From Paenibacillus wynnii (GTDB taxonomy: Bacteria; Bacillota; Bacilli; Paenibacillales; Paenibacillaceae), in NCBI RefSeq assembly GCF_030812855.1, contig NZ_JAUSTK010000024.1, positions 1 to 64,000 of the forward strand: a stretch of 64,000 nucleotides of DNA, written 5' to 3'. The notes beneath the pieces are model-generated. The model was given only the letters and a program-made list of their open reading frames with translations, was not told the origin of the DNA and did not search any database. Made by a program: the position numbers and the translations under genes. This document shows positions 59,505 to 64,000 of this stretch, piece by piece; position 1 is the stretch's first letter; the number at the start of each line of letters is the position of its first letter.

Positions 59505-60301
59505 CCTGAGAATACATCCAGCAGCAGCTTTGTATACTTGTGCCTGTTGGTATCAAATGTCTGGGCTTTAGGGAAGCTGTCCAGAATATGACCGTTCTTC
59601 ATGACAATAATACGTTGGCTCATAAAATGCACAGCCGCCAAATCATGAGATATAAAAAGATACGACAAACCGTAGTTTTCCTGCAAATCTTTAAGTAGAT
59701 TCAGAATAACCGACTGAGTGGTCACATCGAGGCTTGCTGTAGGCTCATCCAATACAATGAAAGATGGCTCAGTGCTAATCGCGCGTGCGATCGTCACCCG
59801 TTGTTTCTCACCGCCGCTTAGCTCATGAGGATATTTGGATAAATACTCCGAGGGCAGACCGACAATTTGTAGAAGCTCTGCTGCAATATCCTTTCGGTCT
59901 GTGCCATTATTCTTCTTAATGAAAGTAGGGAGAAAGCCTTTACGTTGTTCAAGAGGCTCCATTAAGGAATCTATGATCCGAATACGAGAGTTCAGAGCAG
60001 CTGTGGGATTCTGAAATACCGCACCCATGCGCAATCTTGCCTCACGCAATTTTTTTTTGCCTAGACTTTTCAAGTGTTGATTATGAAAATATATGGCTCC
60101 GCTGTCCCAATCGCTTAGTGTCAATAGACAACGTGCCAAGGTACTTTTACCGCTGCCGCTTTCTCCTACAATACCTAGACATTCCCCTTGTGTTAAATTT
60201 AGTGAAATGCTGTGGAGAACAGGAATGTCCTTCAGATAAGATTTAGACAGCTCATGGACACGGATAATGTCAGTTGGTATAGTCTCAGTCATTTCTTTCA
60301 A
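59501..60301 (-). CDS. Nickel/peptide/opine-type ABC ATPase, second subunit (OppF/NikE-like)
   Basis: A 266-residue ATPase: Walker A IVGESGSGKSTLARC, Q-loop AVFQNPTAALNSR, signature LSGGEKQRVTIARAI, Walker B FIVLDEPTASLD, switch FISHDLAAVHFM. It lacks the long C-terminal peptide domain of OppF, as in NikE and CntF. The start is TTG 60301, overlapping the previous stop (TTGA), or ATG 60292. Paired with the preceding ATPase as a heterodimer. Confidence 0.9.
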   Translation of the reverse strand: MKEMTETIPTDIIRVHELSKSYLKDIPVLHSISLNLTQGECLGIVGESGSGKSTLARCLLTLSDWDSGAIYFHNQHLKSLGKKKLREARLRMGAVFQNPTAALNSRIRIIDSLMEPLEQRKGFLPTFIKKNNGTDRKDIAAELLQIVGLPSEYLSKYPHELSGGEKQRVTIARAISTEPSFIVLDEPTASLDVTTQSVILNLLKDLQENYGLSYLFISHDLAAVHFMSQRIIVMKNGHILDSFPKAQTFDTNRHKYTKLLLDVFSG

Positions 60302-61122
60302 TGTCTCCTTTCTTGTGGTTGTGATTCTTGAAGTACTTGTCCAAGCCGGTTTGGAGCATTAGGGGACAAGGGAGGAATGGCTGCAATCAAACGTCGGGTG
60401 TAGGGATGAGAAGGTGTATTTAGGACATCATAGGTTGTTCCTTGCTCTACGAGCTCTCCATTACACATTACTGCGACTCTGTCTGCATATTTCCGAACAT
60501 GCCTTAAATCATGTGTAATCCATAACACAGAGATATTTGCTTCTTTTTTAGCCTCTGCAATAAGCTTAAGCACCTTTTGTGCGGTTAAGCTGTCCAGCGC
60601 GGTGGTAGGTTCATCGGCAATGATTAGGCTCGGATTCATAATAAGTGCAGCGGCTATGGCCGCCCTTTGCAGCTGTCCTCCGCTAAGTTGAAAGGGGTAG
60701 CTGGAATAGACCTTATCTCCAGGCAGATTGACATTGTCCAAGGCCTGAATGCAAAGCGTGCGTCGGGAGCCCTGCTTCAAATCCGCATGAGTGGCGACTA
60801 GCTCATCAAGCTGCTTGCCCACTGTTATAAAGGGAGTAAATGCGCCTTGATAATCCTGAAAGATATAGCTGATCTCTTTCCCGAGCGACATTCTTCTTCG
60901 GGCAGTGGACATGGCCGACAGCTCGGTTCCTTTCCAGCTTATACTACCCGTTTGAGTGAGGCTCTTAGGAATCAACCCGCCTATAGAAGCCGCTGTTAAG
61001 CTCTTGCCGCTCCCGCTTTCACCAGCCAGTGCAAGCCATTCGCCAGGCGCAATTTCTAAGCTGATGTTATGGACAAGGGTCCTATTTACCGAAATGATGC
61101 TAAGATTTTGAATAGATAACAT
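60298..61122 (-). CDS. Nickel/peptide/opine-type ABC ATPase, first subunit (OppD/NikD-like)
   Basis: A 274-residue ATPase: LALAGESGSGKSLTAASIGG, Q-loop YIFQDYQGAFTPF, signature LSGGQLQRAAIAAALI, Walker B LIIADEPTTALD, switch WITHDLRHVRKYA. It ends soon after HPYTRRLIAAIPPL, as NikD-type proteins do. ATG 61122 follows AAGGAGAGAG and lies four bases after the permease stop. Confidence 0.9.
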   Translation of the reverse strand: MLSIQNLSIISVNRTLVHNISLEIAPGEWLALAGESGSGKSLTAASIGGLIPKSLTQTGSISWKGTELSAMSTARRRMSLGKEISYIFQDYQGAFTPFITVGKQLDELVATHADLKQGSRRTLCIQALDNVNLPGDKVYSSYPFQLSGGQLQRAAIAAALIMNPSLIIADEPTTALDSLTAQKVLKLIAEAKKEANISVLWITHDLRHVRKYADRVAVMCNGELVEQGTTYDVLNTPSHPYTRRLIAAIPPLSPNAPNRLGQVLQESQPQERRH

Positions 61123-61126
61123 ATCT

Positions 61127-61981
61127 TCAATCTCTCTCCTTGGTTTTAATATCATATCTGTCACGTAGACGGTCACCCAGAATATTCGCTAGCAGCACAG
61201 TGAGCATAATTGCTAAACCGGGTGCCAGCATCAGATGGGGAGCTGTATTGAAATACACTCTTCCTTCATTAAGCATAGAGCCCCATTCAGCTGCAGGAGG
61301 CTGAGGTCCGAGGCCAATATAAGAGAGGGAGGCGATCATAAGAATGATTTTACCAAGATCAAGGGAAGCCAGTACTAACACGTTGCCAATGGTATGCGGC
61401 AGGATATGCTTGAATACAATCCGAACAGAAGATAAGCCGCTAAGTGTCGCTAAAGCTACATATTCCTTCTCTTTTTCAAGCAGCACAACACTTCTCACCA
61501 ATCTTGCGTAACCCACCCATTTGATCGAAATTATGGCAAATAACAAATTGATTAAACCGGGACCCAGCAATCCGCTCAGTACTATCGCAAAAATATAATC
61601 AGGCAATGTCATAAAGGCATCGACGGTTCTCTTAAAGACCAGGTCATAGAATCCGCCTAGAAATCCAGATAACAAGCCGAGCGAAACGCCAATTAAGAGA
61701 GAAATCGCCAGAATAAGCAAGCTGTTCCCTACAGTTGTGCGAATACCTGCTATAATCCTGGACAAGAGGTCCCGGCCCAAATGGTCTGTCCCTAGCCAAT
61801 GTTCGAGGCTTGGGGCCTGTAAACGGTCAGCGATGATAAGCTTATAAGGGTCTTGCGGTGCAAGGTTAGGTGATATAAGGACGAGGACAAGAGTTGCAAG
61901 AATAAAGAGTGCCTTCAAGACTCCTTTGGAGACATGGAAGGCACCCTTGGGTTGAAGCCGAGAAGCTGAACTGAATCTCAT
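61127..61981 (-). CDS. Nickel/peptide/opine-type ABC permease (NikC/OppC-like)
   Basis: A 284-residue permease with about six helices. EHWLGTDHLGRDLLSRIIAG is the DppC/NikC signature. The ATPase-docking loop is EKEYVALATLSGLSSVRIVF and ILPHTIGNVLV. The N-terminus has one helix before the extracellular region, typical of the C subunit. Two bases separate it from the NikB-like gene. Confidence 0.92.
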   Translation of the reverse strand: MRFSSASRLQPKGAFHVSKGVLKALFILATLVLVLISPNLAPQDPYKLIIADRLQAPSLEHWLGTDHLGRDLLSRIIAGIRTTVGNSLLILAISLLIGVSLGLLSGFLGGFYDLVFKRTVDAFMTLPDYIFAIVLSGLLGPGLINLLFAIISIKWVGYARLVRSVVLLEKEKEYVALATLSGLSSVRIVFKHILPHTIGNVLVLASLDLGKIILMIASLSYIGLGPQPPAAEWGSMLNEGRVYFNTAPHLMLAPGLAIMLTVLLANILGDRLRDRYDIKTKERD

Positions 61982-61983
61982 GA

Positions 61984-62922
61984 TTATCTTTTTCCCTTCA
62001 AAGCGATTTCCGGATTAATCCATCGATACGACACTTCCACACACATATTAATGCCAACTATAAAAAGACTCATAAACAGAGTATAAGCTTGAATAATCGG
62101 GTAATCACGAGCAGCAATGGCATCTACAATCCATTTACCCAATCCAGGGTAAGCGAACAAGACTTCAACCACAACGGTACCGCCTAGCAGGCTGCCCAGA
62201 CTTTCGCTGAAGAGGGTAAGCAAGGGTACGAGACTATGTCTAAAGGTATGAAGCACATAAATTCGAAGAGGGTGAATCCCTCTAGCTTTGGCAGAGGTAA
62301 TGAAATCTTGACCCGCACTTTCAATCAGGCTGGAGCGGATCAGACGCACATAAACAGCCGACATAGCAAGCCCCAGAGTGATGGACGGAAGAATGAGATG
62401 AGCAACTCCGCCTTCACCCATAGGGGGAAGCCAACCAAGCTTTACTGCTAGAAATTCGATTAACAGCAGTCCAAGCCAAAAGCTTGGGATTGAGGAGCCA
62501 ATAAGAGAAAAAATGCGGCTGAAACGGTCAATCCAACGGTTTCGGTAGATCGCTGAGATTGTACCAAGCGGAACTGCAATTAACAGCATAACCGTCAAGG
62601 AACCGCCAGTGAGAAGCAGAGTGTAAGGGAGCTTTTGTGAAAACTCGCTAATGACCGATCTATTCGTTAAATAAGAGTTGCCTAAATCAAAATGTGCAAG
62701 CTTCATCAGCCATTGTCCATATTGGGTCAGCAGGGGGAGATCTAGTCCTAGCTCTGAGCGCATGGCTTCAATCTGCTCATTTGTGACAGCTACATCATCT
62801 ATTCTAAGAATGCTCCGGACGGGATCGCCCGGAACCATTTTAAGGAGACAGAAGCTGACAAAGGACAGGAGTAGGAAGAACAATAGCAGCTCCAGCAGTC
62901 TTTTGCCAAATAACCTCAGCAT
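61984..62922 (-). CDS. Nickel/peptide/opine-type ABC permease (NikB/OppB-like)
   Basis: A 312-residue permease. KMVPGDPVRSILRIDDVAVT and LGLDLPLLTQYGQWLMKLAH with FDLGNSYLTNRSV are typical of NikB/DppB. The docking loop is QDFITSAKARGIHPLRIYVL and HTFRHSLVPLLTL. I chose ATG 62922, one base after the binding-protein stop; the open frame before it overlaps that gene and is not conserved. The nickel versus opine-metal versus peptide question stays open. Confidence 0.91.
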   Translation of the reverse strand: MLRLFGKRLLELLLFFLLLSFVSFCLLKMVPGDPVRSILRIDDVAVTNEQIEAMRSELGLDLPLLTQYGQWLMKLAHFDLGNSYLTNRSVISEFSQKLPYTLLLTGGSLTVMLLIAVPLGTISAIYRNRWIDRFSRIFSLIGSSIPSFWLGLLLIEFLAVKLGWLPPMGEGGVAHLILPSITLGLAMSAVYVRLIRSSLIESAGQDFITSAKARGIHPLRIYVLHTFRHSLVPLLTLFSESLGSLLGGTVVVEVLFAYPGLGKWIVDAIAARDYPIIQAYTLFMSLFIVGINMCVEVSYRWINPEIALKGKR

Positions 62923-62923
62923 A

Positions 62924-64000
62924 TTATTCGATGTCCAAATCTTTAGTGAGCATGTAATATTCACTCTTGCTGGTTACCCAGTTTTTCACTTGATTATTGT
63001 ATACGACAAAGTTGTTAGGATGAATGATATAAGAGTTCAGCATATGCTGATCAATATAAGCAACAGCTTCTTTAGCAAGCTCATTTCGTTCAGCTTCAGG
63101 AACTGTCGCATTCAGTTTGCCAATTAAGCTCTCTAGCTCAGGCTGCTTCACACGACCGTAGTTTAGCGCTCCTTCGGTTGTATAAGCAGCATTTAAGAAA
63201 TAACTCGCATCTCCGCGGGGAGCAGTAATACTGCTATACGTCGCTAAATCCCAATCATCGTTCGCTGCCAAATATTCATCGGCATTATCTACTTGGCGAA
63301 TATCTATTGTAATTCCCAGTTCCTTGGCACTCGCTTGAATCATTTGGGAAATGAGCGGAAGCTCTGCCCTGGACTGATAAGTCAGCAGCCGGAAGGATAA
63401 AGGTTTCCCATTTGACGTAACCAATCCATTCTCTACCTCGTATCCCGCTTCGGTAAAGGACTGGCGTGCTTTTTCCAAGTCAAAGCTCTTAGTCAAATAC
63501 TCCGGAGAGAATGGAGCCTCACTTAAAAAAGGTCCTTGGGCAGCTGTGGCTTGGCCTGACATAATGCTCTCAACGATGGATTCACGATCAATAAGAGCAT
63601 CAAAAGCACGGCGGACCTCTTCGTTCTTCAAATCTGTGTTGTTAGTGTTATAAATTAACTGGTGTGTCCGCAGTCCAGTCAATGATTCCAGAGTCAGAGA
63701 AGAATCTGAGCGCAGCTGGTCAAAGCTTTCAATCGGTGGACGATATACAATATCAGCACTCTTGGCTTGAATAGCTAGCAGGCGTGCGCTCGCATCTTCA
63801 TTGAAGGCCATCTTGGCCTTTGCCAGCTTGACTTCGCCACCCCAATAGCTGTTGTTGCGTTCTACATTAAGTTCACTTCCCGGTCTAAAGGAAGTTAGGA
63901 TGAACGGGCCTGTGCCAATGGGTGAATCCTCTGTCGACTCGCTGGCAAGAATAGCCGTATTCGGATGTACCAGATCGGATGGGAGCTGCGGAAATATAGT
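62924..64000 (-). CDS. Nickel/peptide/opine-type ABC binding protein (5' end outside window)
   Basis: A family 5 solute-binding protein (SBP_bac_5) without its N-terminal part. Read from the right edge the frame gives SPIGTGPFILTSFRPGSELN and NSYWGGEVKLAKAKM, then LRTHQLIYNTNNTDLKNEEV and RRAFDALIDRESIVESIM, all typical of NikA/OppA. The C-terminus ends TKDLDIE just before the NikB-like gene. Signal peptide, lipobox and the first lobe lie beyond 64000. First gene of the operon as seen here. Confidence 0.9.
   Translation of the reverse strand, partial: TIFPQLPSDLVHPNTAILASESTEDSPIGTGPFILTSFRPGSELNVERNNSYWGGEVKLAKAKMAFNEDASARLLAIQAKSADIVYRPPIESFDQLRSDSSLTLESLTGLRTHQLIYNTNNTDLKNEEVRRAFDALIDRESIVESIMSGQATAAQGPFLSEAPFSPEYLTKSFDLEKARQSFTEAGYEVENGLVTSNGKPLSFRLLTYQSRAELPLISQMIQASAKELGITIDIRQVDNADEYLAANDDWDLATYSSITAPRGDASYFLNAAYTTEGALNYGRVKQPELESLIGKLNATVPEAERNELAKEAVAYIDQHMLNSYIIHPNNFVVYNNQVKNWVTSKSEYYMLTKDLDIE

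Noticed and set aside
1..64000. tRNA, rRNA, prophage or insertion sequence
   Set aside because: I found no transposase, integrase, phage structural gene or recognisable tRNA/rRNA sequence on either strand.

Overview
The window looks like a chromosomal segment of a low-to-mid GC, spore-forming Bacillota, most likely a Paenibacillus. The reasons are strong AAGGAGG-type ribosome binding sites with frequent TTG and GTG starts, a TPP riboswitch controlling a Gram-positive style thi operon, a Bacillus-like Fur, ExoA, AmpS and Fra, an S-layer-homology protein, a DUF3502-type sugar-binding lipoprotein, and dispersed hairpin repeats of a kind I associate with Paenibacillus. This is inference from gene content; no rRNA or tRNA gene is present to fix it.

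Region 1 (1-11.4 kb) is an AT-rich accessory block with every gene on the plus strand. It holds small solitary enzymes: DinB-like proteins, GNAT acetyltransferases, P-loop kinases, alpha/beta hydrolase, histidine phosphatase, signal peptidase I and methyltransferases. At least four genes are broken by internal deletions (VOC, methyltransferase, histidine phosphatase, NUDIX). Two intergenic stretches carry structured repeats that share an 18-base core.

Region 2 (11.4-19.3 kb) is thiamine salvage and amino acid import. A TPP riboswitch with a terminator precedes thiZ-thiX-thiY-thiM-thiD-thiE on the minus strand. Divergent from it is a tcyABC-like amino acid ABC transporter with a good promoter flanked by an inverted repeat.

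Region 3 (19.3-32.1 kb) holds an SLH protein, fur, an AIM24-family protein, then an AraC regulator divergent from a four-gene cluster of two Gfo/Idh/MocA dehydrogenases and two sugar-phosphate isomerase/epimerase TIM barrels. Two near-identical 63-base control regions lie upstream of the first and second genes of that cluster. Next come fabV, an aminoglycoside-phosphotransferase-like kinase, an orphan OppD-type ATPase preceded by a perfect Fur box, and a secreted GH43 arabinanase.

Region 4 (32.1-46 kb) starts with hairpin repeats, then a FabF-like synthase divergent from an MmyB-type regulator, an alkD-like gene with an MFS transporter, exoA, hydrolases, fra, a serine hydrolase, ampS behind a structured leader, and an ABC-F protein.

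Region 5 (46-64 kb) has a frameshifted remnant of a secreted protein, a two-component system with a frameshifted YedY-like molybdoenzyme, an XRE-controlled operon, a PadR/CPBP pair, an extracellular fumarate-reductase-like flavoprotein with a candidate flavinylation motif, a PilZ protein, an orphan sugar-binding lipoprotein, and a nickel/peptide/opine-type ABC importer operon ending in a translationally coupled MATE exporter. The importer's binding-protein gene runs off the right edge.
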